Program-made: the position numbers and the translations under genes
The notes under the pieces: model-generated
Databases searched by the model: none
Seen by the model: the letters and a program-made list of their open reading frames with translations, nothing else
What the model was told of the DNA's origin: nothing
Shown here: positions 1-8,843 of the stretch, piece after piece
Layout of the letters: each line of letters opens with the position of its first letter
Position numbering within the stretch: position 1 is the first letter of the stretch
Origin: Streptomyces malaysiense
GTDB taxonomy: Bacteria; Actinomycetota; Actinomycetes; Streptomycetales; Streptomycetaceae
Direction of reading: 5' to 3'
Length of the DNA: 64,000 nt
Assembly: GCF_000980885.2 (NCBI RefSeq)
Contig: NZ_LBDA02000090.1
Coordinates: 1 to 64,000, forward strand

Positions 1-296
1 CCACCCTTTCAATCTCAGCGTCATGCCCGCTTCGGTCTCGGGGTCGGGCAAGGGGACCTGGCCCGCGGGGTGGGTTGCTGGTCAGATGCGGGGCTGAGTG
101 AACAGGCCGGGTTCGGCTTCGGTGAGGATGCCCCGTCCTCCCGGACGGCGGGCGATGCGTCAGGCGAGGGCGCGAGGGGGTTATTCAAACCGTGCACTAT
201 TCCCCTCTCGCCCTGAGGGCACGTCGCTCTCTGGCTCGTACGCGTAAGACGGGCAGCCGGCCTTCGCAGGGAGACCGGCAATATTGGCACGGAAGA
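1..296. other. No recognisable gene
   Basis: I see no open frame here with family motifs, a ribosome binding site and actinobacterial codon bias together. The short open frames are proline- and arginine-rich translations expected by chance in GC-rich DNA. The edge may hold the degraded 3' end of a gene lying outside the window, but nothing identifiable. Confidence 0.5.
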
Positions 297-974
297 CTAG
301 CGAAGTGCCGCAAGGAAGTCCGCGGATGTGGCGTGGGCACCGAAGACTCCACCCTGCATCGTGATCATTTTGAGGGCGGCATCGTGGTTTCCTTTGTCGG
401 TCGCGCCGGCACAGTCGGAAAGCAGCAGGCACTCGTACCCCCGGTCGTTCGCCTCACGCAAAGTCGTGTGCACACAAACGTCGGTGGTAATGCCCGTCAG
501 CACCAGATGCGTGATACCGCGGGTGCGCAGCACCAGGTCCAAGTCGGTTGCGTAGAAGCTTCCCTTACCCGGCTTGTCTATGATGACCTCCCCTTCTGCA
601 GGGGCAAGTTCGGGAATAATCTCCCAACCCGCTTCACCGCGTACGAGTATTCGACCGCACGGCCCCGGAGACCCTATCTCGGCGCCAATCTCACGGGAAC
701 GCCATCTCTTATTGGCCGGGAGATCCGACAGATCAGGCCGATGGCCTTCCCGGGTGAAAATCACAGCCATACCGACTGCACGTACCGCTTCCAGGACAGT
801 GACTGTCGGTTCGATGCCGACCCGAGTCAGTGAAATATCGTATCCCATCCTGTCTGCGTATCCGCCAGGGCCGCAGAAATCAGCCTGCCAGTCGATACAG
901 AATAGGGCCGTACGTTCCGGTGCGATGTCGCCGTCAAAGGGCCATCTGTAGGGGATGGCGTCGACGGAGTTCAT
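297..974 (-). CDS. Isochorismatase-family cysteine hydrolase
   Basis: This 225-residue protein has the isochorismatase-like fold, whose members hydrolyse C-N or vinyl-ether bonds of small amides, ureas or isochorismate through a Cys-Asp-Lys triad. All three residues can be read: Asp28 in FCIDWQADF, Lys134 in IIDKPGKGSF and Cys167 in GITTDVCVHTT. The GITTDVC stretch, with its usual cis-peptide position, is the family hallmark. Length is normal for the family, and some members such as biuret hydrolase and RutB are similar in size. The ATG at 974 is preceded by AGAAGGAGAG at good spacing. The gene stands alone, with over 650 bases free upstream, so context does not name the substrate. Nicotinamidase is less likely because the typical metal-site pattern is not obvious. 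Confidence 0.85.
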   Translation of the reverse strand: MNSVDAIPYRWPFDGDIAPERTALFCIDWQADFCGPGGYADRMGYDISLTRVGIEPTVTVLEAVRAVGMAVIFTREGHRPDLSDLPANKRWRSREIGAEIGSPGPCGRILVRGEAGWEIIPELAPAEGEVIIDKPGKGSFYATDLDLVLRTRGITHLVLTGITTDVCVHTTLREANDRGYECLLLSDCAGATDKGNHDAALKMITMQGGVFGAHATSADFLAALR

Positions 975-1627
975 GCCTCTCTCCTTCTGCGTGACATTTT
1001 TCCATCCTTATGGAATATTGTCTCTGAGGAATTTCACTCCAGCAATCTGACCTCAAGGCTCGCGCGCACTGCGGGGGAGCTTCGGTCAGAGCGATTGACA
1101 GACCCCGCTGTAACTCCGCACCGCCTTGAGCAACGCCGACGGCCCCGGTACGACGTCCGGGCCCGGTAGATCACCCTGGTCACCCTGGCCTCGCGGCCCG
1201 GTCTGACGCAGATCATCCCGGCTGTCAGGACCCGGCCCGAGCCTTTCCCGGCCGCCTTGATCGGCGGCGTCCGTCCACGCCGCGGCAGAGACCTCGAGAA
1301 GTAGGCGGCACAGTGCGCTCGTTGAGCCTGCCGACGTACATGAACGGGGAGCACTCGGCCGGCGGAACCTGGGTCCGTCGGGGATGTTCACGGTCGTCCC
1401 GTACCTGGTCCTGGACCCGCCGGGTCTGCTCGCCCGGTCCGGCGGGTCCGACCGCGTTCACCCGACGTCGAGCCGGCCGCCAACCGCACGGCAGCCGGTG
1501 AGTCTTCCGACGCCGGGGCGCCGACCTGGCAGACCTGCGTCGTCGAGACAGGGCACGGGCCGGGTGGATGCCGGGACGGGCCAAGGTGATCGGCAGCTTC
1601 GGAGCCGTTCCGGACGGCTGCCGGATT
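975..1627. other. Gene-free stretch beside a decayed region
   Basis: This 650-base stretch separates the hydrolase from the broken AraC gene. I find no frame with recognisable domains. Both strands are open over parts of it, but the translations are low-complexity Arg/Pro/Ser. The promoter of the hydrolase should lie near 975-1060. The rest looks like decayed DNA, in keeping with the insertion-sequence remnant downstream. Confidence 0.5.
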
Positions 1628-2047
1628 TCACTTCGCGGCGTGCCGGCGGACCGTGTCGCGAAAGGCGATCGGAGTCTGTCCGGTGCGCTGGTGGAAGTAC
1701 TTGCTGAAGTGGGTCGCGCTGAAGAAGCCGAGGTGGCCGGCGATGCGGGCGGCGGTCCGGTCGCTGTGGGCCAGGAGTCGCTTGGCTTCGAGGACGACGC
1801 GACGGTCGATGAACTCCTTGGCGCCGAGACCGGCGGCGGCGAGAGTGGCGCGGGAGAGGGTGCGGGCCGAGTAGCCGAGCGCCTCGGCGTAGTCCTCGAC
1901 CCGGCGGGTGCGGGTGAAGTCCTTCTCCACGGCGTCACGGAAGCGCGGATAGGTGGCGTCGGGCTCGGGTGCGGGACTGCCGGCGGTGAGATGAGCCGGA
2001 CGCAGGACGAGGACGGCCGGCAGGTGGCGCAGGGCGATGCCGCACAG
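1628..2047 (-). pseudogene. AraC-family regulator, 5' end replaced
   Basis: The frame encodes an intact AraC-type C-terminal DNA-binding domain with two helix-turn-helix units, readable as RRVEDYAEALGYSARTLSR and then RIAGHLGFFSATHFSKYF, ending at a TGA at 1628. Only a short tail of the N-terminal sensing domain remains (CGIALRHLPAVLVLR). Upstream of about 2047 the reading matches no AraC sensing domain; there the opposite strand carries the end of an IS256 transposase. The gene therefore lost most of its effector-binding half and its promoter. A product starting in IS-derived sequence at about 2203 is formally open but would carry an unrelated N-terminus. Confidence 0.75.
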
Positions 2048-2257
2048 AAAGAGATCCGCCACCGCACCGACGTGGTCGGCATCTTCCCCGACCGCACCGC
2101 CCTGATCCGCCTGGTCGGCGCGGTGCTGGCCGAGCAGAACGACGAGTGGACGGAGGCCCGCCGCTACATGGGCCCCGACCTGCTCGCCAAGGCTCGCCTC
2201 CACCCGATCGAGTCACAAACCGACGACACCGTCCTGCCGACCGAACTCACCGCATAG
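2048..2257 (+). mobile_element. IS256-family transposase, C-terminal remnant
   Basis: The plus-strand frame from about 2048 to the TAG at 2255-2257 reads KEIRHRTDVVGIFPDR and continues through LIRLVGAVLAEQNDEWTEAR and RRYMG. This is the C-terminal segment of IS256 (mutator-type) transposases common in Streptomyces. About 70 residues remain of a protein of roughly 400, so the DDE catalytic core is gone. The left edge coincides with the break in the AraC gene. I could not identify a terminal inverted repeat with certainty just past 2257. Confidence 0.75.
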
Positions 2258-2451
2258 CGAAGCTGGCGGGCCGGTCGGGTCCAGGCTCATGCGGGGGGGC
2301 ACGGCGAGTATCCGTCCGATCGCGTGGCAGCCAAACCTTCAACGCTTCGCGATGCCGCGACGAGTTCGGTCGCCTGTGCCAGTCTGTGCGTATGTCGTGC
2401 GGTCCGATGACCTCAGGACAAGCCGCAATCGCTGCTTTCGGAGAGAAGCTG

Positions 2452-3063
2452 ATGTCCGACACCACCTGCCACATGTCGATCTCTCTCGACGGCTTCGTCG
2501 CCGGATCCGAGCAGAGCCGGGAGAATCCGCTGGGCAAGCGCGGCCAAGAGCTGCACGGCTGGCATATCGGCGACCCGCGCGCGACCGAAGCCGACAAGAC
2601 GGCCGACAGCTGGCTGATGCGCCCGCGTGGTGCCTACGTCATGGGCCGGAACATGTTCGGGCCGATCCGAGGCCAGTGGAACGAGACGTGGGAGGGATGG
2701 TGGGGCCCCGAGCCCCCCTACCACGCCCCGGTCTTCGTGCTCACCCGCTACGCCCACGAACCGATCAAGATGGAGGGAGGAACCACCTTCCACTTCGTCA
2801 CCGAAGGCTTCGACGCCGCTTACGCGCGGGCACTCGAAGCCGCCGACGGCAGGGGCGTGGACATCGCCGGTGGCGCTTCGACGGTTCGACAGGCACTCAA
2901 CGCCGGCGTGATCGATGAACTCACCCTCGACATCGCACCCGTCCTGCTCGGCAGCGGCGAGCGCCTGTTCGACGGAGTCGAGACCTTCGGCTTCGAGCCC
3001 ATCGAGGTGCTTCACTCACCGCTGGCCACTCACATCCGCTACCGCAAACGCGACGCCGGCTGA
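2452..3063 (+). CDS. Dihydrofolate reductase family protein (RibD C-terminal-like)
   Basis: This 203-residue protein belongs to the DHFR/RibD C-terminal superfamily, NADPH-dependent reductases of mostly unknown substrate in Streptomyces. Visible hallmarks are the N-terminal MSISLDGFVAG segment, the RPRGAYVMGRNMFG segment around residues 60-75, the DIAGGASTVRQALNAG cofactor-binding stretch around 140-155, and the DELTLDIAPVLLGSGERLF ending. The ATG at 2452 was chosen because GGAGAG stands seven bases upstream; an in-frame ATG at 2392 lacks this. The protein is not the essential folate enzyme FolA, which has different motifs. It lies directly downstream of the IS256 remnant and is probably transcribed from its own promoter in 2258-2451. 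Confidence 0.8.
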   Translation: MSDTTCHMSISLDGFVAGSEQSRENPLGKRGQELHGWHIGDPRATEADKTADSWLMRPRGAYVMGRNMFGPIRGQWNETWEGWWGPEPPYHAPVFVLTRYAHEPIKMEGGTTFHFVTEGFDAAYARALEAADGRGVDIAGGASTVRQALNAGVIDELTLDIAPVLLGSGERLFDGVETFGFEPIEVLHSPLATHIRYRKRDAG

Positions 3064-3467
3064 GCGGCGACCGAGCCTTCTCCCGTCTCGATCGCGGGTC
3101 TCCCGCGCGGCGGTTCCGGCTTGGCCCGCACACTGAGGTCGATTCCCGGCGCGTCACCGACCTGCCGGGCCATGACCGGTCGTGCGGGAGTGTGGTCTCC
3201 TCCCCGCCTGGCGTGCGGTGCGGGATCAGCCTGCGGTGACGCTCGATGACGCCCGCACTGGTCAACTGGGCCGGCCTGTCCGAGGGAGCGGGCAGGACGG
3301 CGGACAGTTCGGAGTATGTGGTCCGACCGCGGCGTAGGAACTCGCGGAACGAGGGCGCTGTCCGGGCGGGCCGCCGCGGGCCGTCCTGATCACCCGTCGG
3401 TGCGTGTCCAACGGCTCGGTGCGTCACGAAAACCGTCAGCCGTCGGTCGGCCGATGGGCGGGGCGGA
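3064..3467. other. Intergenic, no recognised gene
   Basis: This is a 404-base gap between two convergent genes. A minus-strand frame is open across most of it, but its translation shows no recognisable domain and no ribosome binding site precedes its possible starts. I also see no strong hairpin here. Confidence 0.5.
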
Positions 3468-4337
3468 TCAGTTGCGCGTGCCGGCCGGTGGGCCGACGAC
3501 GGTGGTGAGCCGGAGTTTGGTCTCGTCCTCACTGCCCGGCGCGGCGGTCATGATGACGATCTTGAGCTCCGTGTCGCCGTCGGTCAGGACATCGCAGTCC
3601 ACCGTGACCGGGCCCACCGACGGGTGATCGACCCTCTTGTGGACCTCGCGGTTCGCGGTCACCTCTCCCGTCGCCCACAGCTCGGCGAACCTCTCGTTGC
3701 CTGCGTTCAGGTCGCGGACCAGCGCGGCCAGGCGGCTGTCCCGGGGGAAGCGGCCGGTGGCGCGGCGCAGATCGGAGACGAGGGCGGCGTCGGCGGTGTC
3801 GGGGTCCGTCTCGGTGACCGGCCACAGCGCGAGGGGGGTGTGATCGGCGTCCACCGGGAACCTGTCGCGGGCGAAGTTGCGCGTCCGCGGCGGCGAGGCC
3901 GAGGGGTCTCCCAGCAGGGCGGCCCACCCGTGGTTCCACCACACCAGTTGCCAGTCCGCCGCGAACACGGCCACCGGTACGTCTCCGAGGCGGACGAGTA
4001 CCCGTTGCATACCGGGCGGGAGATGGTCGCAGATCGTGCCGTCCGCCGGCGGCACGATCTGGGCCAGCCGGTAGAGGTGGTCCCGCTCGGCGGTGGACAG
4101 TTGGAGAGCGCGCGCCAGTGACGCCACCACCGACGCCGAGGGTGTCGTGGCCCGCCCCTGCTCCAGGCGCACGACGTAGTCGACCGACACTCCGGCCAGG
4201 TCGGCCAGTTCCTCGCGCCGCAGCCCGACAGCCCGGCGCTTGCGGACGACCGGCAGCCCAGCGGCTGACGGGGGCAGCCGGTTCCGCCACGTGCGGATCA
4301 TCGCGCCCAGTCCGGCTCCGGGGGGTGTCGTCGTCAT
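3468..4337 (-). CDS. XRE-type regulator with MmyB-like ligand domain
   Basis: This 289-residue transcription factor has an N-terminal XRE helix-turn-helix at about residues 10-80, with the segments LRREELADLAGVSVDYVVRL and EQGRATTPSASVVASLARAL. It is followed by the MmyB-like PAS-type ligand-binding domain, marked by DVPVAVFAADWQLVWWNHGW and the ending that reads ELKIVIMTAAPGSEDETKL. Regulators of this kind in actinomycetes typically repress a divergent short-chain dehydrogenase, and exactly such a gene starts 113 bases away at 4451. The ATG at 4337 is preferred over that at 4346 because GGAGG lies nine bases upstream of it, whereas the earlier ATG is too close. The ligand is unknown. Confidence 0.85.
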   Translation of the reverse strand: MTTTPPGAGLGAMIRTWRNRLPPSAAGLPVVRKRRAVGLRREELADLAGVSVDYVVRLEQGRATTPSASVVASLARALQLSTAERDHLYRLAQIVPPADGTICDHLPPGMQRVLVRLGDVPVAVFAADWQLVWWNHGWAALLGDPSASPPRTRNFARDRFPVDADHTPLALWPVTETDPDTADAALVSDLRRATGRFPRDSRLAALVRDLNAGNERFAELWATGEVTANREVHKRVDHPSVGPVTVDCDVLTDGDTELKIVIMTAAPGSEDETKLRLTTVVGPPAGTRN

Positions 4338-4450
4338 GCTCTCCATCCTCCCGCGTCCCCGATCACACGCGGGGCGCGAGGGTGGTACTGGTCTTCCCAC
4401 CGTCGAAGCGTCCCTGGTCCGGCTCCCTCGTCAAGGCAACCATCGAAGGC
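4338..4450. promoter_or_regulatory. Divergent promoter region, XRE regulator/SDR
   Basis: These 113 bases separate two outward-facing genes and must hold both promoters. I infer that the XRE protein binds here. An imperfect GC-rich inverted repeat around 4356-4382 is the only symmetry seen, so no operator is assigned. Confidence 0.45.
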
Positions 4451-5149
4451 ATGACGATCACTTTCATCACCGGAGCCAACAAGGGCATCGGCCGCGAGAC
4501 CGCCCGCCGCCTCATCGCGTGCGGTCACACCGTTCTCCTGGGAGCCCGCGACCGTGAGCGGGGTGAGGAGGCAGCCGCCGCGCTGGGCGCACGCTTCGTC
4601 CCCGTCGACGTGACCGACGACGCGTCGGTGGCCGCCGCCGCCGCGGACGTCGCCGAGCACGAGGGCAGGATCGATGTCCTGATCAACAACGCGGGGGTCC
4701 AGGGACCCTTCGGTGATCCCGGCGACCTCACCGCCGCCGACGCCCGCGCCGTCCTCGACGTCAACGTCATCGGCGTGGTCCGCACCACCACCGCGTTCCT
4801 GCCGCTGCTGCGCCGTTCGGACGACCCGGTGATCATCAACGTCAGCAGCGGCATGGGCTCCCTCGCCTTCACCCACGACCCCGGCCGGTCCGAGTCGCAC
4901 GTCGTCGTGCCGCTGTACGCCTCCTCGAAGGCGGCGCTGACGATGTTGACCACGCAGTACGCCAAAGGGCTCAAGGGCATTCGCGTCAACGCCGCCGACC
5001 CCGGCTACACCGCGACCGACATAAACGGTCACAGCGGCTCCCAGACCGTCACCGAGGGCACGGACGCGATCGTCGCCCTCGCCACCGAGGGGCCCGGTGC
5101 CGGCACCGGACGCTTCATCGACCGCCATGGCGAGATCGCCTGGTCCTGA
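4451..5149 (+). CDS. Short-chain dehydrogenase/reductase (SDR)
   Basis: This 232-residue classical SDR oxidises or reduces a small-molecule hydroxyl or keto group with NAD(P)H. The cofactor loop TGANKGIG lies at residues 7-14, the structural NNAG motif around 80, the catalytic serine in INVSSGMGS and the catalytic pair in YASSKAA (Tyr and Lys four apart). The ATG at 4451 starts right at the first beta strand, with GAAGG just upstream; longer plus-strand extensions have no family match. It is divergent from the XRE/MmyB regulator, an arrangement seen often in Streptomyces, so its expression is probably induced when that repressor binds its ligand. The substrate cannot be told from the sequence. 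Confidence 0.88.
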   Translation: MTITFITGANKGIGRETARRLIACGHTVLLGARDRERGEEAAAALGARFVPVDVTDDASVAAAAADVAEHEGRIDVLINNAGVQGPFGDPGDLTAADARAVLDVNVIGVVRTTTAFLPLLRRSDDPVIINVSSGMGSLAFTHDPGRSESHVVVPLYASSKAALTMLTTQYAKGLKGIRVNAADPGYTATDINGHSGSQTVTEGTDAIVALATEGPGAGTGRFIDRHGEIAWS

Positions 5150-5425
5150 GACCGGCGGTGCCGGGTCACCGGCCGTGAAGAACAGAACGGGCAGAACATC
5201 GAGACCGGTCCCGGCCAGGAGAACCGCCGCCGCCACTGGCGTCGGCGGAACCTCCGGCCGAGGTGATCAGGACGTACGAGCCGGGGCGGCACGTCGGGAC
5301 GGTAACCGCCGTCGGGCCCGGTGACCGCGCGGTCCGGACGGCGCTCCACGTCTCCGCCGCCTTCCTGGTGGTCGCCGCCCTCGTCGCCGCGTTTGTACTC
5401 GATGGGACCTGTGCCTTCAAGTCGG

Positions 5426-5557
5426 CGGAGGCTCAACGCGATGCCTGGGATCTGGACTCCCGGCTGGAGCAGGCCGTGGACGCGCTGTGCCGGCTGCTGC
5501 CGTCCCAGCCGGACCTGCTCCTGCCCGGACGAGCCGACCAACCACCTGGACGCCGAT
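5426..5557 (+). pseudogene. ettA: ettA-like ABC-F ATPase fragment, deleted and frameshifted
   Basis: A 130-base fragment matches the translational throttle protein EttA, an ABC-F ATPase acting on the ribosome. It reads AWDLDSRLEQAVDAL, then jumps directly to CRLLPSQPDLLL, missing about 20 residues that normally carry the LSGGE ABC signature. A one-base shift follows, after which the next frame reads DEPTNHLDAD, the Walker B region. Nothing upstream or downstream continues the gene. It is non-functional debris, either from a decayed duplicate or from transferred DNA; the functional ettA should lie elsewhere. Confidence 0.8.
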
Positions 5558-5658
5558 CCGGCTCATTCCGATGTGATCAGTGGCCGTAGGCGATCAGGGA
5601 CCGCGTGACAGGCTGTCGGGTCTTGTGGTCGTGCGAGTCCGCGTCGCCCAGCGGGCAG

Positions 5659-6183
5659 CTACGGGTGGTAGAGGGCGCGGGCGAGAGTCAGGTCGGCGAG
5701 CCCGTCCCGACCGAGGTCGAAGAAGTAGTTCACCTGCCACGCCTGCGTGCCGCGGGCCTGCCGGCTGGTCGGGGTCACCCACGGCGGGTAGACGCGGAAT
5801 CCGCGCTTCCCTCCTGAGCCGTCGCAGGAGACGATGTCGCGCTCGCGCAACACCTCGCGCGGGAACACGAACTGTCCAAAACCGTCGTCGTCGCGGCAGC
5901 TGATGACGAAGAGGTCCACTGCGTCATCGGCGTCGAAGGGCCGGATCGGCCCTTCTTCGGACCGCTGCCACACGGTGACGAACTGGCCCACCTTCGCCGG
6001 GGTGGTCTTGGCCACGCGGAACCGAACCGAGCGGTCGTCGAGCGTGAACGCGCAAGCCGCGTACTCGGCACTCTCCGGTTCGGGCACCGGCGGCGAGCAG
6101 ACGAAGCCGCCCGGGTCGTACACCGATGTCCTCGCTGCCAGCAGGTCACCGTGAAACCCCGTCCACGGCTGGTTCGAATCCAT
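5659..6183 (-). CDS. MepB family protein
   Basis: This 174-residue protein matches the MepB family, named after a small cytoplasmic protein encoded with the MepA efflux pump in Staphylococcus. Its biochemical function is not established. The family core is easy to read: VRFRVAKTTPAKVGQFVTVW, then RPFDADDAVDLFVI, FGQFVFPREVL and GGKRGFRVYPPW near the C-terminus. There is no signal peptide or membrane segment. The ATG at 6183 follows AGGATG at acceptable distance. No MepA-like pump or MepR-like regulator lies beside it, so it appears to be a free-standing member of the family. Confidence 0.85.
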   Translation of the reverse strand: MDSNQPWTGFHGDLLAARTSVYDPGGFVCSPPVPEPESAEYAACAFTLDDRSVRFRVAKTTPAKVGQFVTVWQRSEEGPIRPFDADDAVDLFVISCRDDDGFGQFVFPREVLRERDIVSCDGSGGKRGFRVYPPWVTPTSRQARGTQAWQVNYFFDLGRDGLADLTLARALYHP

Positions 6184-6294
6184 GCCGTCATCCTGCCATC
6201 GCGCCCGTACGCACCGCTTTGGCCCCGCATGCCGCCGGCCGGATGCCGACCCGGCCCGCCGCTCGTCGCGGACAAGGGCCTCGCCTCCGAGGAG

Positions 6295-8220
6295 TCAGAG
6301 GTGGCTGGGGAAGACGCAGTAGAGCCGATCGCCGAGGACGGTGAGGGCCGGGCCGGTGCTGGCGGTCGCCGCGAGCAGTTTGCTCGGGGCCCAGGCGGTG
6401 CCGTCCCAGGTGGTCCACCACAGGTTGATGTTGTTGTGGCCGCGGTAGACGCAGTGGAGTTTGCCGTCGAAAGAGGCCAGGGCGGGACGGTGGGTGCTGA
6501 AGTGGTCGTTCAGGAACCCTTTGCTGGTCCACTGTCCGTTGCGGAACACGTGGTGTTTGAGCCGGTCGCCGTTCGTGCTGCGGTGCACCAGGTGCAGGTC
6601 GGCGTTGTGGCGGGCCAGGCTCGGCCCGAGCAGTCCGGCGGAGTCGGGGATCGTGACGGGGTCGTCCCAGCCGCCCCAGCTGTTGATGGGACTGCAGACG
6701 AGCTGGTCGCTCCCGAAGGGGCGGAACACTCCGTGGAGTTCGTCGAAGATGGCGTATGCGATGTCCGGAGTCACCGTGGTGAACATGGGGCCCGATTCGG
6801 AGGAGCCGAGGTCTCCGTCGGCGTACAGGGCGTAGGTCGCCGGCCTGAGGGCGGCGTTGACGGTGACCATCTGTGTCATGCCTCCGCTGGTCGATGCCAT
6901 GCCCACTCCGGCCATCGCGCCGCTGAGGATCTCCTGCCGTGGCGGGCTCCATTCGAAGCCATCGAAGCTGGTGAAGTCCAGTCGGTTGGTTCCCGGCGGG
7001 CGCACCACGCAGTGCAGGAGGCCGTTCGTGGTGGTGGTGCCGGGGTTGTCCAGGGAGTGCATGCCGGGCATGTTGTACCTGCCGGACCAGGCGGACGAGC
7101 CCTGGTCCAGGGTGATGTACTGCATGTGGCTGGGCAGCTTCCGCGCCCCGATGCGCAGGGTGTAGTGCGCGCCCTCGCCCTTGAAGTGGAAGTCGCCGCC
7201 GCGCTGGTCGACCAGGGCATCGAGGGCGGAGCGGTTGAAGGACAGCGTGCGGTGCTGGATCAGGTCGTCGTTGCCGAGGATGATGTCCAGCAGCGCTCCC
7301 ATGATCGCGAACACGATGCCGACGAGCGCGGCGAGGGCGGCGTCCTCCTTCTCGCCGTGCTCCATCACGTCGACGGCCGAGTCCACGCAGGCTTCGGCGA
7401 CGTCGAACAGAGAGTCCTTGATGGTCTCCCAGAAGCCGCCGCGGTCCTTCTCCCAGCACTCGATGTCGACGAAAAGGACCTCCTGGACCGTGCCGATGAA
7501 CAGACCCGCGCCGGCCGGGAAAGAGCGCCGGTCGCCGTCCTCGACGGCGCCGAACTCCGGGGAGCCGTAGATGTGCTGTTCCTTCTGGTCGCTGCCGGAG
7601 GCCATCGTCCAGTAGATCTCGTCCCTGCCGCCGAACGCGGAGTCGCCGGTGCTCTTGTGGCAATGGAAGTACGGCAGATGCAGTTCGCACGACAGTTCGC
7701 TGCGGGCTCTCTCCGCGCCCTCCGGCCCCAGCACCACCGTCACCCCGCCGCCGACCTCCTCGCAGGCGGAGACGAACTCCTCGCTGTCGATCTCCGCCGG
7801 GAAGCCGCTGTCGCCGACGCGCACGACATTGGTGGTGGGCTGCGCGAGCACCTCCTTGCCGATGGCCGGGAGGTCCGCGCGCAGGTCGGCCAGCGAGTAG
7901 GAGTCGCCGAGCGTCAGTCCCGTGATCCGGTCCGGGAACGGCGTCGCTCCGCCCCGGGCACGGACCTGCTCCCAGGCGCGGCCCATCTCCAGGACCTCGT
8001 CCCCGGGCAGCAGCCTGGCCAACGCCGTCGCCAGCATCGCCTCCAGGTCCGACAACTCCTGGCCGGCCTCCAGCCGCGCCGCCGCGTGCAGTGCCACCCC
8101 CCACAGCACATTGGCCGCCGCACCGGCCTGCTGTGCCATCCCGCGCCGCGGCCTGGCACCTTCCAACTGCTCACGCAACCGCGCCGCACGTTCCTCGCGC
8201 GTCGACGTCAACTCCGGCAC
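6295..8220 (-). CDS. Large protein with C-terminal propeller/lectin-like repeats
   Basis: This 641-residue protein is not assigned to a named family. The N-terminal 60 residues are helical and Arg/Glu/Ala-rich. The middle, about 130-330, holds acidic beta-rich sequence, including a YFHCHKSTGDSAFGGRDEIY segment, and a hydrophobic helix (LAALVGIVFAIMGALLDIIL) near residue 300. The last 250 residues contain repeated blades such as LHLVHRSTNGDRLKHHVF, LHCVYRGHNNINLWWTTWDG and LYCVFPSHL, which resemble the beta-propeller repeats of fungal-type lectins and sialidase-like proteins. No signal peptide is seen. The GTG at 8220 was chosen because GGGAG stands about seven bases upstream; the open frame continues upstream without any family match. 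Carbohydrate binding is a guess from the repeats. Confidence 0.6.
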   Translation of the reverse strand: MPELTSTREERAARLREQLEGARPRRGMAQQAGAAANVLWGVALHAAARLEAGQELSDLEAMLATALARLLPGDEVLEMGRAWEQVRARGGATPFPDRITGLTLGDSYSLADLRADLPAIGKEVLAQPTTNVVRVGDSGFPAEIDSEEFVSACEEVGGGVTVVLGPEGAERARSELSCELHLPYFHCHKSTGDSAFGGRDEIYWTMASGSDQKEQHIYGSPEFGAVEDGDRRSFPAGAGLFIGTVQEVLFVDIECWEKDRGGFWETIKDSLFDVAEACVDSAVDVMEHGEKEDAALAALVGIVFAIMGALLDIILGNDDLIQHRTLSFNRSALDALVDQRGGDFHFKGEGAHYTLRIGARKLPSHMQYITLDQGSSAWSGRYNMPGMHSLDNPGTTTTNGLLHCVVRPPGTNRLDFTSFDGFEWSPPRQEILSGAMAGVGMASTSGGMTQMVTVNAALRPATYALYADGDLGSSESGPMFTTVTPDIAYAIFDELHGVFRPFGSDQLVCSPINSWGGWDDPVTIPDSAGLLGPSLARHNADLHLVHRSTNGDRLKHHVFRNGQWTSKGFLNDHFSTHRPALASFDGKLHCVYRGHNNINLWWTTWDGTAWAPSKLLAATASTGPALTVLGDRLYCVFPSHL

Positions 8221-8843
8221 CGCGTTCTCCCTTTTCGTAACGGTCCTGACCGCGAGCGCGGCCACCCTCTCCGTATACGACGTGATCCGGGGCCGCCCGC
8301 ACCGAACACGCCAGAGGCCGGAAGGGCAACAAGAAGTAACCACCAGACGGCTCAGCGGGCACCGTCGTCGCCGAGGTGGCCGGCCTGGCGTGCCGGGAGC
8401 GGGCGGCCGGCGCCGACCGGATCGACCCGTGCACGGCTGCCGCACGGGAGACGCCGTCGACGAAGGCCACCGGCCGTCTCCGGCCGGGTTCGCACGCGGG
8501 GTCGTGGGAGACGGTGCCGCAGCCCGCCGGTCCGATGGCAGGCGGGCTGCGGTACCCGCCGGTGGCGTCGCGGACTCGGCCCGTGATCCGCGGGCGGGGG
8601 CGAGGGGGGGAGGCCGCTACCGCGATGGGCGGCCGTGGCCGACGGGCGGAACCGGTCGGCGGGCAGGCCGGCCGCGGACCGCGGGACGGGACCGCCGGAC
8701 CGGCCGCGGAGTGTGCGGCGGACCGGTGGCCTCCGTCCCCCGGACGGTCCACGGCGGTGGCCGGCCTCCCGCCTCTGCGGAAACGTGGCGGTGGCCAAGG
8801 CGGGCGCGAGGACCCCACGACCTGGGGCGGGAGAGAGACCACA
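8221..8843. other. Divergent intergenic region, 623 bases
   Basis: This region separates the divergent propeller protein and alkyl sulfatase genes. It should hold both promoters. The one clear structure is the hairpin at 8513-8556, listed separately. I find no credible coding frame on either strand. Confidence 0.5.
8513..8556. terminator. Strong hairpin inside a divergent intergenic region
   Basis: A 16-base-pair stem (one G-U pair) with a 12-base loop: the arms are 8513-8528 and 8541-8556, with core CCGCAGCCCGCC pairing to GGCGGGCTGCGG. It looks like an intrinsic terminator without a T-tract, as is usual in Streptomyces. No annotated gene ends here, so it may end a small RNA or be a leader element of the sulfatase transcript. 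Confidence 0.5.

Noticed and set aside
5263..5425. Short hydrophobic frame (ALHVSAAFLVVAALVAAFVL) as a membrane protein gene
   Set aside because: One hydrophobic stretch without a recognisable family, running into the ettA debris; probably chance or decayed sequence.
6151..8586. Long plus-strand open frame opposite the propeller-repeat protein
   Set aside because: No ribosome binding site or family motif; the minus-strand frame has the coherent repeats and a good start.
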